Positions 1 to 6,185 of a DNA stretch of 10,101 nucleotides are shown here, piece by piece. The stretch is from contig DAOPPB010000019.1 of the NCBI GenBank assembly GCA_035358315.1, positions 1-10,101 of the forward strand. Reading direction: 5' to 3'. Source of the stretch: JAAZNV01 sp035358315. GTDB taxonomy: Bacteria; Patescibacteriota; WWE3; UBA101185; UBA10185. Positions within the stretch are counted from its first letter, which is position 1. Each line of letters begins with the position of its first letter. Both the position numbers and the translations under genes were made by a program. The notes beneath the pieces are model-generated. The model saw nothing but the letters and a program-made list of their open reading frames with translations, was not told where the DNA came from and ran no database searches.

Positions 1-1
1 A

Positions 2-2770
2 CAAATGCTATACAACAATGCAGGAGTATGGACTGCATTTTCAGGTATGTACTGGAATGATACAAATTCATATCTTGGAATAGGAACAACATCACCAACT
101 CATAAGATAGAACTTGCAGATCATACAAGTGCTTCGGGGGGAATAGGACTTGGGTCTGATGTTGAAATATATAGATCTGCTGCAAATATACTTAGTCTTG
201 GATCAAATGATGCCTTTACCATACCGGGAGGAGCCGTAAATATTAATAATAATGCAAACTACGCAGTTAATGTTAATACCGGATCATCAACAGGAACAGT
301 ATCAATAGGAGGAGGATTTGGATCTATTGCCATTAACTCCACATCGTGGGATATATCAACAGCAGGTTTAGCCTCAGGATTTACCGGAATATCATCTTCC
401 GGAAATATAGACTTGTCATCATTAAGCTCCGGGGGGTTAGTTAAAGCTACTGCTGGAACGGGAAGATTATCTATAGCATCAGCAGGATCGGACTATCAGA
501 CTCCTCTTTCATTTGTAAACGGATTAACAATATCTTCAGGAACAGTGTCATGGGGAGGAAACTTAACTCAAAGTACAACTTTGACACAGGATGGATCTGA
601 AGGACTAACATTTGAAAATGCCGGATCGGCAAATACCACATTTAACCTTTCATCAACCGGGGATTTTGTAGTTTCAGATAACGGAAGCCCGGTTTTAATC
701 GTAAGAGATGATGGAAATGTAGGGATAGGAACAACAAGTCCTGGAGAAAAACTTGATGTTATAGGCGGAAACATAAGAACAAATGCTAATTTGACAGCCG
801 GTGGAGAATTGACGGCTGGGGGGGCCATATTAGGATATGGCGTGGGAGCGGGAGCAGTGGCAGGAAAAGCAAAATTTATGACAGGTGAGGGGTATTTATA
901 CTTTAATAGTCACAACAGCAACATCTCTATGGACAAAAAAACAGGAAATCTTTCAGGTTACGCATTTTCAGATGACCTGGGATGGATAGATTTCGGACAG
1001 AGTGATAACCCATCAGGCCCGGTGAATGTGAATCTAACAACGGGATCTGTTTCAGGAAAAGCTTATGTAATAACATCAGGATCGTACGTTGATTTCACAA
1101 GTTATGGAAGCAACGTAAAAGTGGATCTAAGCACGGGAGTTTTCAGTGGCTATGCATGGTCAGAAGATGCAGGTTGGGTAGATTTCTCGGATACCGGAGT
1201 TTACTTTCCAAATAACACAATAACTACGTATGCATCTGATCAGGATTTGATTTTAGATCCGGAAGGAAACGGAATAACACGTATTATCGGAAAGCTAGGT
1301 GTATCAGATACCCAAAATTCCACCTATATTGCCAGTCTAAATAACTTAAGCACTTCTACCGCCGCCGATGGTTTGTTGATAGCTCTTGGTACGGATTCAA
1401 CTAGAGGAACCGGAAATGTTTACATAGGTTTTGCGTACAGTGGCAGTACCGTAGCCGGAAGAATTGTAGGAAATGGAGCAGCTGTTACTTATGAAACAAC
1501 CGGAGCAGATTATGCCGAATATTTCCTAGCAGAGGACATAGACAACAAACCTGAGCCCGGAGATATCGTAAGTATATCCAAAATAAAATCTCAGGGCGTA
1601 AAAAAAGCAGTCAGCCCTGAAAAAGCCATAGGCGTTATATCCGATGCGGCCGGATTTATCGGAAACGGACCTATATGTGATATAGATGACGAAAATTGTG
1701 ATGAAAATTACAAAGGAACAAACGTCATAGTAGGTATTTCCGGACAAATTTATACAAAGGTATCAACAGAAAACGGTTCCATTTCTCTTGGTGATCCTTT
1801 GACAACATCTGACATGCCTGGTGTGGCAGTCAAGGCTATTAAATCCGGAAATATTATTGGGCACGCAATGGAAATTTATACAGAGGAAGACCCAACTATA
1901 GTAGGAAAAATAAAAATTTACGTTAACCCGGGTTGGTATGATATTAATGCAGTTCAGGAAATGCTAACGGATGTGGATATCGAAGAATCTACGGAATCAA
2001 CGGAATCCGTGTCACCCGAGGAAAATGCCACTGGTATTATGGCTCAAATGCAACAAATGTTTGAAGAATTCAAGACACTCCTTACAACACTCGGAATGGT
2101 ATCACATACCGATGAGGATGGTAGAAATTACCTTTCAATCGACTCGGACGTTAATATGGCAGCAAATCTTAGCGTGTTAGGAAAAACCACAACATCAGAT
2201 CTCACAGTTACCGGAAATATTCAGGCAGGGATGATAAAAATAGATACAATTGAAAATTCCATAAATGTTCTTGGAATACCTTGCTACAATCCTGAAACCG
2301 GTGAAACCAATGAAGAATGCACTGAAACATCCGACCAAACACTTTATCTTCAAAGAACACTTTCTGGTAACTTGGATGTGTTTAATGGAAAATTAGTAAT
2401 AGAACCCAATGGGATGATGAAACTAGACGGATCTATTGAAGTCAGTGGCACGGTAAAAGCCCAGGATGTCCAAACTAAACAAATTGTCATAGATTCACCT
2501 GAGGTTGCATCTGCATCCGCAGGAAAAGCCACAATACCCCAAGGAGAGACCTCAATAACAATAACTACAACAGCTGTAACCGATAATTCACTAATAATGG
2601 TAACACCGGAAAGACCTGTCGCAATAGGAAGTAAATACCTGGAAGATGGTAAGTTTGAAATTACCCTTAAAGAGCCGGAAGGATCAGATTTACAGGTATC
2701 GTGGTTTATCCTTAAGAATAACATAATCGGCCAAAACTATGACAATACAGGAGAAACACACCAAAACTAA
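2..2770 (+). CDS. Large repetitive surface/fibre-like protein with an intramolecular-chaperone-like domain (5' partial)
   Basis: The reading frame is open to the left edge, so the true start is probably outside the window; the first ATG at position 5 has no ribosome binding site. Residues are counted from that ATG (921 aa). Seen: Gly/Ser/Thr-rich beta-type sequence with phage-fibre-style 'GIGTTSP' motifs at about 25-31 and 240-246. About four 32-residue units follow at 285-396, two carrying a G-Y-A-[FW]-S-x-D-x-G-W-[IV]-D-F core (318-330, 382-394). A G-A-D-Y-A-E-Y-F motif sits at 500-507, then a compact region to about 640 resembling the C-terminal IMC/Peptidase_G2-type domain of phage appendages. 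An acidic Ser/Thr/Glu stretch and a short helix ('MAQMQQMFEEFKTLL') come next, then more beta repeats and a C-terminal beta domain (about 840-908). No LPXTG signal, C-terminal membrane segment or basic tail is visible, so anchoring must be N-terminal or indirect. Inferred role: trimeric-fibre-like cell-surface adhesin. The exact function is unknown. Confidence 0.75.
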   Translation, partial: QMLYNNAGVWTAFSGMYWNDTNSYLGIGTTSPTHKIELADHTSASGGIGLGSDVEIYRSAANILSLGSNDAFTIPGGAVNINNNANYAVNVNTGSSTGTVSIGGGFGSIAINSTSWDISTAGLASGFTGISSSGNIDLSSLSSGGLVKATAGTGRLSIASAGSDYQTPLSFVNGLTISSGTVSWGGNLTQSTTLTQDGSEGLTFENAGSANTTFNLSSTGDFVVSDNGSPVLIVRDDGNVGIGTTSPGEKLDVIGGNIRTNANLTAGGELTAGGAILGYGVGAGAVAGKAKFMTGEGYLYFNSHNSNISMDKKTGNLSGYAFSDDLGWIDFGQSDNPSGPVNVNLTTGSVSGKAYVITSGSYVDFTSYGSNVKVDLSTGVFSGYAWSEDAGWVDFSDTGVYFPNNTITTYASDQDLILDPEGNGITRIIGKLGVSDTQNSTYIASLNNLSTSTAADGLLIALGTDSTRGTGNVYIGFAYSGSTVAGRIVGNGAAVTYETTGADYAEYFLAEDIDNKPEPGDIVSISKIKSQGVKKAVSPEKAIGVISDAAGFIGNGPICDIDDENCDENYKGTNVIVGISGQIYTKVSTENGSISLGDPLTTSDMPGVAVKAIKSGNIIGHAMEIYTEEDPTIVGKIKIYVNPGWYDINAVQEMLTDVDIEESTESTESVSPEENATGIMAQMQQMFEEFKTLLTTLGMVSHTDEDGRNYLSIDSDVNMAANLSVLGKTTTSDLTVTGNIQAGMIKIDTIENSINVLGIPCYNPETGETNEECTETSDQTLYLQRTLSGNLDVFNGKLVIEPNGMMKLDGSIEVSGTVKAQDVQTKQIVIDSPEVASASAGKATIPQGETSITITTTAVTDNSLIMVTPERPVAIGSKYLEDGKFEITLKEPEGSDLQVSWFILKNNIIGQNYDNTGETHQN

Positions 2771-2810
2771 CTTTTAGCCTGATTTTCTCAATTAAAGCCT
2801 TTTGGTGTGT
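2756..2810 (+). repeat. Perfect 11-bp inverted repeat spanning the stop codon
   Basis: ACACACCAAAA at 2756-2766 is the exact reverse complement of TTTTGGTGTGT at 2800-2810, with a 33-nt loop that contains the TAA stop of the surface-protein gene. No U-tract follows the 3' arm, so it is not a classic intrinsic terminator. It may be a 3'-end stabilising hairpin or a weak terminator. Confidence 0.5.
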
Positions 2811-2893
2811 CACTTCAAACCCAATCTTATCTTGCGCCCGCCTTTTATGCCTCTTTTTATGCCTATATAATCCTTTTTTATCTCATTTTCCTA

Positions 2894-2921
2894 TTGACAT
2901 AGAGAACTAAATCTGTAAACT
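2894..2921 (+). promoter_or_regulatory. Sigma70-like promoter of rplJ-rplL
   Basis: A perfect -35 box TTGACA lies at 2894-2899, followed after 16 nt by TAAACT at 2916-2921 as the -10 (4 of 6 consensus bases). The predicted transcript start, about 2928-2930, falls exactly on the first base of the L10 leader stem, which supports the choice. A second TATAAT at 2866-2871 has no acceptable -35. Confidence 0.7.
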
Positions 2922-2929
2922 ATTCTCGT

Positions 2930-3044
2930 ACCAAAGACAGCAAGTTTCGCATCTAAAAGCGAATCAAAATCTTGCCGAGGCATACGCTGATGGAGACCTC
3001 CATCAGATAAGAAAACTCACGTCTTTGGTGGGTTTTTATTTTTT
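2930..3044 (+). ncRNA. Ribosomal protein L10 leader (cis-regulatory RNA with attenuator-like end)
   Basis: This is an autoregulatory mRNA leader to which L10 (with L7/L12) binds to control rplJ-rplL. Seen: a closing stem ACCAAAGAC (2930-2938) with GTCTTTGGT (3021-3029). Nested stems are GCAAG (2940-2944) with CTTGC (2971-2975) and TTCGC (2946-2950) with GCGAA (2959-2963). A third hairpin, CTGATGGA with TCCATCAG (2987-3006), has a four-base loop. The segment CTTGCCGAGG at 2971-2980 matches the conserved core of the L10 leader family (Rfam RF00557). The closing stem is followed by GGG and a T-rich run (3033-3044), as in leaders where L10 acts through transcription attenuation. The leader sits directly between promoter and rplJ, as expected. 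Confidence 0.88.
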
Positions 3045-3053
3045 GTAATTAAA

Positions 3054-3614
3054 ATGCCAAAAGAAAAAAATATAAACATAGTAAAAGAAATAAAGGAAAA
3101 TCTTGAAAAAGCAAAATCTGTAATATTTGTTGATTATCTGGGCTTAAGCGCCGAGAACATAAACGAATTTAGACAAAAAATGAAAGAAAATGACGCAGTA
3201 GTAATTGTAGCCAAAAACACCCTAATTAAAAAAGCTTCGGAAGATTTTGGCGAAAAAGAAATAAAGAAGGAAATCGAGAACGACCTAAAAGGTCCTACAA
3301 TGGCAATATTCTCCTTCTCGGATCCGATAAAACCTATAAAAATAATATACGACTTTGCAAAAAAATATGAGCTACCGAAAACGAAATCGGCTTTAATAGA
3401 GGGAAACTACAAAAACGCAATTGAAGTGGAGGAATTAAAAGACATACCGTCCAAAGAAGAATTGCTGGGAAGATTTGTAGGAAGTTTGGGATCTCCCGTG
3501 TCTAAATTTGTGTATGCGCTTGGAGGAATACAAAACAAACTTGTGTTCGCTGTCAGTGCAATTGCAAATAAGAAGGCTGAAGGTTCTAACCAAGCGGAAG
3601 GGGGTGCTAACTAA
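3054..3614 (+). CDS. rplJ: Large ribosomal subunit protein uL10 (L10)
   Basis: L10 forms the base of the ribosomal stalk: its N-terminal domain binds 23S rRNA (with L11) and its C-terminal helix carries L7/L12 dimers. Seen (186 aa, slightly longer than the usual 165-175): an N-terminal 'IVKEIKENLEKAKSVIFVDY' helix-strand typical of L10, then 'GLSAENINEFRQKMKENDAVVIVAKNTLIKKA', the central 'LKGPTMAIF' strand, and the 'ELKDIPSKEELLGRFVGSL' block leading into 'SPVSKFVYALGGIQNKLVFAVSAI'. A short Lys/Ala/Gly tail ends the protein. There is no convincing Shine-Dalgarno site ahead of the ATG; the sequence before it is T-rich and belongs to the leader/attenuator. It is the first gene of a two-gene unit; rplK and rplA, its usual upstream neighbours, are not here. 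Confidence 0.97.
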   Translation: MPKEKNINIVKEIKENLEKAKSVIFVDYLGLSAENINEFRQKMKENDAVVIVAKNTLIKKASEDFGEKEIKKEIENDLKGPTMAIFSFSDPIKPIKIIYDFAKKYELPKTKSALIEGNYKNAIEVEELKDIPSKEELLGRFVGSLGSPVSKFVYALGGIQNKLVFAVSAIANKKAEGSNQAEGGAN

Positions 3615-4039
3615 TGTCAGAAGAAAAAAAATCGGATGTAAAATTAAGCGAAAATGGAAAGAAAATAATGGAAATGGTAGAAAAAATGACCGTGTTGGAG
3701 TTGAATGACCTTGTAAAAGCGTTAGAAGAAAAATTCGGAGTTAGCGCTTCTGCACCGGTGATGGTTGCAGGATTTGCCGGAGGTAACGGAAACGGTTCTG
3801 CAACTGCCGAGCCGGCGGAAGAAAAAACGGAATTTGACGTAATTTTGACCGACGCCGGAGCAAACAAAATAGGAGTAATAAAGGCCGTCAGGGAAATAAA
3901 CTCTTCCTTAGGACTTGTAGAAGCAAAGACACTGGTAGAATCGGCGCCGAAAGCAGTATTAGAAGGAGCAAAAAAGGATGATGCTCAGGAAGCAAAAAAG
4001 AAATTAGAAGAAGCCGGAGCTAAAGTTGAGCTGAATTAA
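3614..4039 (+). CDS. rplL: Large ribosomal subunit protein bL12 (L7/L12)
   Basis: L7/L12 is the multicopy stalk protein that recruits and stimulates translational GTPases. Seen (141 aa, against the usual 120-130): an N-terminal extension of about 19 charged residues, then the dimerisation region 'MVEKMTVLELNDLVKALEEKFGV', an Ala/Gly-rich flexible hinge (about residues 48-72), and the C-terminal globular domain. That domain has the hallmark 'KIGVIKAVREIN..LGLVEAKTLVESAPKAV' and ends 'KKKLEEAGAKVELN'. The start ATG shares its A with the TAA stop of rplJ (TAATG), and a purine-rich GGAAGGGGG lies upstream, indicating translational coupling. The protein is needed in several copies per ribosome, so the strong SD fits. 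A terminator follows and rpoB does not. Confidence 0.97.
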   Translation: MSEEKKSDVKLSENGKKIMEMVEKMTVLELNDLVKALEEKFGVSASAPVMVAGFAGGNGNGSATAEPAEEKTEFDVILTDAGANKIGVIKAVREINSSLGLVEAKTLVESAPKAVLEGAKKDDAQEAKKKLEEAGAKVELN

Positions 4040-4091
4040 AGAATAATTCAACCAAATAATTAAAAGTGCATTTATAGAGTAAAGTGTAAAG

Positions 4092-4130
4092 GAAGGCCCG
4101 CCGTAAGGCGGGCCTTCTTTGGTTCTTTTT
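4092..4130 (+). terminator. Intrinsic terminator of the rplJ-rplL operon
   Basis: An 11-bp GC-rich stem, GAAGGCCCGCC (4092-4102) with GGCGGGCCTTC (4107-4117), is closed by a GTAA loop and followed by TTTGGTTCTTTTT. It lies about 50 nt after the rplL stop and is the clearest terminator in the window. Confidence 0.93.
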
Positions 4131-4225
4131 CTTATCTCCTGGAGGGTATAGAGCGTTAGTAGAAGTGGACCAGTTCAAAACCAAATTATCACTCAATATA
4201 TACGTTTGATAAATACCGATAAATG

Positions 4226-4372
4226 TTTTGTTAGCAATAAAATAATCCCTTCATAATATATCATCAAATGGGAAAGTAAAACATAAAAACCGAGATTAAT
4301 TTTTAATAGCTTCCTTGATAATTACAGGCGTCTGTGACTGCCTGTGACTACCTGTAAAAGACGCTAACAAAA
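4226..4372. repeat. Nested inverted and direct repeat cluster
   Basis: Seen: TTTTGTTAGC (4226-4235) is the exact reverse complement of GCTAACAAAA (4363-4372). Inside lie a second pair, TTACAGG (4322-4328) with CCTGTAA (4351-4357), and a third, GCGTCT (4328-4333) with AGACGC (4359-4364). These last two interleave and so could form either a pseudoknot or mutually exclusive hairpins. Between them is a 10-bp tandem repeat, CTGTGACTGC then CTGTGACTAC (4332-4351), plus a partial third CTGT. Function unknown. Confidence 0.6.
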
Positions 4373-4389
4373 AATACCGACAAAAAACC
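4371..4389 (+). repeat. Dispersed direct repeat, copy 1
   Basis: AAAATACCGACAAAAAACC here resembles AAAATACCGACAGAAACC at 5847-5864 on the other side of the GH57-like gene (12 identical leading bases, then a one-base length change and one substitution). A shorter related string, AAATACCGAT, lies at 4211-4220. Confidence 0.5.
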
Positions 4390-4509
4390 AACTAATAACT
4401 TAAATCAGACGAACATGTATTTAAAATAATTCAAAAATATGCAACCAAAAATCAATTTACCCCGCCAAATATCACGGCCAAACAACAAGTGACCAACACT
4501 AAGAGGCAT

Positions 4510-5715
4510 TTATGAATTCTTGCGTAGTAATTCTTTAAACTTCCCCCCAACTTCGATGTCCTCAACGTTTGATAAAATCTCCTCTATCTCAACTTCCCTC
4601 ACTTTGACAATATTTAAAACATTATTACCTATTTTGAGCCCACTTCCTTCGCGCATATTTTCATACTCAGAGTAAATAATGTATGAAATTTTATTCAATG
4701 CTATCATTGATGACAAATAATAACGTAATTGTTGATCATTGATTCTTGAAATATCTCTGAAATCCCAAATTTTATTGACCGACAAATTATCCTTATCCAT
4801 GACATACGTATAATCACCAAATTTCTCCGAAATATAATTACACATAGATACAATGAAATTATCTAAAACTTCTCTTCCGGAATCTGTCTTTTCCTTCTCC
4901 TCTGTTCCGTAATATTTATTTCCATCTCTGTTGTTTCCAATGCTTTCAACAATAGTGCTTAAAGATTTAAAGACAAAATTAAATCTAAACAGGTCATTTA
5001 AAAACAGTTCAACTCTGTTTACTATGTCCCTGTAATCGGCTTTAAAAAAATCTTGATTTTTGTGTAATCCGGACAAAGATAATTTAACAAGAAAAGGGCT
5101 ATTTTTCTTCTCCTTAAAACTATCTAAACTAGTAATGGAATTTATATCATCAATATTAAAGGTCCTTACTATGCTAATTTTGTGATTATCTACTTCCACA
5201 TTAAATATGCCGCATTCTTCCCCATCCCCGGACACTTCAACCCACTCATACCCAAATTCACTAAGAATTTTTATGACAGAATTATTAACTAAAGAAAAAG
5301 GAGAAACAAATCCCCTAACATCTCTTAATACCAAAGAAGGCTCTCCTTCAAATCCTTGGGAAGACCCAAGATAATAACTAAGACCATATTCATTTAATAT
5401 AATTTGGGATTCAATAATACTTTCCGGGAGATTTACAAGAGGCATTCCGTACGGAGAAGAACCAAGTATTTCTATTCTTCCATCATGGCTTTCATTTTGA
5501 TAAAGGTCTTTTATGTCGGAAGTCAGCGATTTAAAACCAAAATTATCCCACAACTCCAATGTACTTAATGGAATGTTTATAGAAACCGGCAATTCCTTAT
5601 ATATTTTTAAAAGTCTAACTACGGGAGAATGAAGATCGGAGATTATTTTTTTTAATATACTTTCTTCGTGAATCAGAGGTTGGTAAAAATCGATTAATAG
5701 CCCCAGTTCTTTCAC
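4510..5715 (-). CDS. GH57-like (beta/alpha)7-barrel protein with degenerate catalytic motifs
   Basis: Start chosen at GTG 5715 (401 aa); the frame stays open to a TTG at 5772. The GTG gives an N-terminus 'KELGLLIDFYQP' that begins with the first barrel strand, as in GH57 enzymes, and a promoter lies 7 nt before it. Seen: residues 10-13 'FYQP' at the place of the GH57 'HxHQP' motif; 'SPVVRLLKIYKELPVSINI'; 'GRIEILGSSPYGMPLVNLP' (79-97), matching the GH57 'G.iEl.g..yyHp.l..lp' block; and 'RGFVSPFSLVNNSVIKILSEFGYEWV', matching the nucleophile block. The expected His of the first two motifs and the nucleophile Glu are replaced (by F/Y, G90 and S/F), and the strand expected to carry the acid/base Asp reads 'VKLSLSG'. 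Inference: a non-catalytic carbohydrate-binding or regulatory relative, or a very divergent enzyme. The family call is moderate. Confidence 0.6.
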   Translation of the reverse strand: MKELGLLIDFYQPLIHEESILKKIISDLHSPVVRLLKIYKELPVSINIPLSTLELWDNFGFKSLTSDIKDLYQNESHDGRIEILGSSPYGMPLVNLPESIIESQIILNEYGLSYYLGSSQGFEGEPSLVLRDVRGFVSPFSLVNNSVIKILSEFGYEWVEVSGDGEECGIFNVEVDNHKISIVRTFNIDDINSITSLDSFKEKKNSPFLVKLSLSGLHKNQDFFKADYRDIVNRVELFLNDLFRFNFVFKSLSTIVESIGNNRDGNKYYGTEEKEKTDSGREVLDNFIVSMCNYISEKFGDYTYVMDKDNLSVNKIWDFRDISRINDQQLRYYLSSMIALNKISYIIYSEYENMREGSGLKIGNNVLNIVKVREVEIEEILSNVEDIEVGGKFKELLRKNS

Positions 5716-5722
5716 AGACGTG

Positions 5723-5751
5723 ATTATCCACGAAAAAAGCAAATTTGTAAA
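5723..5751 (-). promoter_or_regulatory. Promoter giving a leaderless GH57-like mRNA
   Basis: Reading on the minus strand, TTTACA (5751-5746) is followed by exactly 17 nt and GATAAT (5728-5723), each 5 of 6 consensus bases. Seven nt later is the GTG at 5715, so the predicted transcript would begin at the start codon. No Shine-Dalgarno site precedes that GTG. Confidence 0.55.
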
Positions 5752-5846
5752 GCAAATTCCCAAAGAAACCAAATATCCTTGTACCTAAATATGATACAGA
5801 AAACAAATAAAAATTGGTAATAGAGTTGCAAAAATACGGGGCAATG

Positions 5847-5864
5847 AAAATACCGACAGAAACC
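5847..5864 (+). repeat. Dispersed direct repeat, copy 2
   Basis: AAAATACCGACAGAAACC, the partner of the copy at 4371-4389, in the same orientation. The two copies bracket the GH57-like gene and its flanks. Confidence 0.5.
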
Positions 5865-5886
5865 TAATTAAAGACTAAGTAAAAAC

Positions 5887-5912
5887 GAAAAATTAAAAGT
5901 GAAAAATTAAAA
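5887..5912 (+). repeat. Short tandem repeat, 14-bp period
   Basis: GAAAAATTAAAA occurs at 5887-5898 and again at 5901-5912, separated by GT. It is simple AT-rich sequence just beyond the 3' end of the predicted minus-strand RNA. Confidence 0.6.
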
Positions 5913-5919
5913 ACCATGG

Positions 5920-6020
5920 AAACGAAAAGAACCCTAACCGAAGGAGACGATTTGTTATACCCCTGCCCACGGCATAACAAACCTTGGTGTCTCCCCCGGA
6001 TAGGGTTCTTCTGTAAGAAT
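5920..6020 (-). ncRNA. Unidentified structured RNA of about 100 nt with its own promoter
   Basis: Seen: one long interrupted hairpin formed by AAGAACCCTA (5927-5936) with TAGGGTTCTT (6001-6010), GGAGAC (5943-5948) with GTCTCC (5989-5994), TTTGTTAT (5951-5958) with ATAACAAA (5974-5981), and an apical GCC/GGC (5965-5967, 5971-5973). Stems are separated by a 6x6 internal loop and a 2x7 asymmetric loop. Strand chosen as minus because a perfect promoter lies upstream (-10 at 6032-6027) and a T-rich tail (TTCTTTTCGTTT) follows the last arm, as at an intrinsic terminator. Predicted transcript start is about 6020. No open reading frame fits inside, and the downstream GH57-like gene has its own promoter, so I read it as a stand-alone RNA rather than a leader. 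The size resembles bacterial SRP RNA, but the SRP GGAA-loop core is absent, and it is too short for 6S, tmRNA or RNase P RNA. Family unknown. Confidence 0.6.
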
Positions 6021-6026
6021 GGCAAG

Positions 6027-6055
6027 ATTATAACAAAATACTATAAACCTGTCAA
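6027..6055 (-). promoter_or_regulatory. Perfect consensus sigma70-type promoter
   Basis: On the minus strand, TTGACA (6055-6050), exactly 17 nt, then TATAAT (6032-6027). Both boxes match the consensus at every base, the best promoter in the window. It points to the structured RNA, with no coding start for about 300 nt downstream. Confidence 0.85.
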
Positions 6056-6070
6056 ATGATAACAAATGAT
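6053..6070 (-). repeat. 8-bp direct repeat overlapping the -35 box (possible operator)
   Basis: ATCATTTG occurs twice on the minus strand (6070-6063 and 6060-6053) separated by TT; the second copy runs into TTGACA. Spacing of 10 bp puts both copies on the same DNA face. An operator role is inference. Confidence 0.35.
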
Positions 6071-6130
6071 CTAAATTTCTTTTTTGGATTAGTCTTTGAA
6101 TTAGTAATTATTCTCCAGACTATATGGACA

Positions 6131-6158
6131 AGCAGTTTATGAGAATTATAAAACTACT
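6131..6158 (-). other. Imperfect hairpin downstream of the HTH gene
   Basis: AGCAGTTTAT (6131-6140) pairs with ATAAAACTACT (6148-6158) around a 7-nt loop, with one bulge and one G-U pair. It lies about 28 nt past the HTH gene stop but has no following U-tract. It may end that transcript; the support is weak. Confidence 0.3.
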
Positions 6159-6185
6159 GGGTACATTTACTCGTCACATTACCCG

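Larger units (their letters stand above)
4131..4509. other. Gene-free AT-rich intergenic region
   Basis: Between the rplJL terminator and the 3' end of the minus-strand GH57-like gene I see no reading frame with coding character and no tRNA. The contents of note are the repeat cluster at 4226-4372 and one copy of a dispersed 'AAAATACCGAC' repeat at 4371-4389. No convincing terminator for the minus-strand gene is visible. Confidence 0.6.

Noticed and set aside
2350..2724. 124-codon open frame antisense to the surface-protein gene (also 568-828 and 1526-1747 on the minus strand)
   Set aside because: Shadows of the strongly coding plus-strand frame, with no SD, no promoter and no recognisable protein features.
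2866..2871. TATAAT as an alternative rplJ promoter
   Set aside because: No acceptable -35 at 16-18 nt spacing, and its start would not coincide with the L10 leader.
4322..4357. Start of a CRISPR array or iterons at the CTGTGACT repeat
   Set aside because: Only two full 10-bp units with no spacers; no cas or replication initiator gene.
5724..5732. TTATCCACG, 8 of 9 bases of a DnaA box
   Set aside because: A single copy near the start of a gene and overlapping its promoter; no cluster of DnaA boxes, dnaA or dnaN nearby, so no support for an origin.
5615..5806. Overlapping minus-strand frame starting at TTG 5806, possibly a frameshifted N-terminus of the GH57-like gene
   Set aside because: Its sequence shows no GH57-like first strand, and the other frame already gives one directly after GTG 5715 with a matching promoter.
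5927..6010. SRP RNA, 6S RNA or an integron attC site as identity of the long hairpin
   Set aside because: The SRP GGAA tetraloop core is absent, the length is too short for 6S, and the RYYYAAC/GTTRRRY end motifs of attC sites are not matched at the arm ends.
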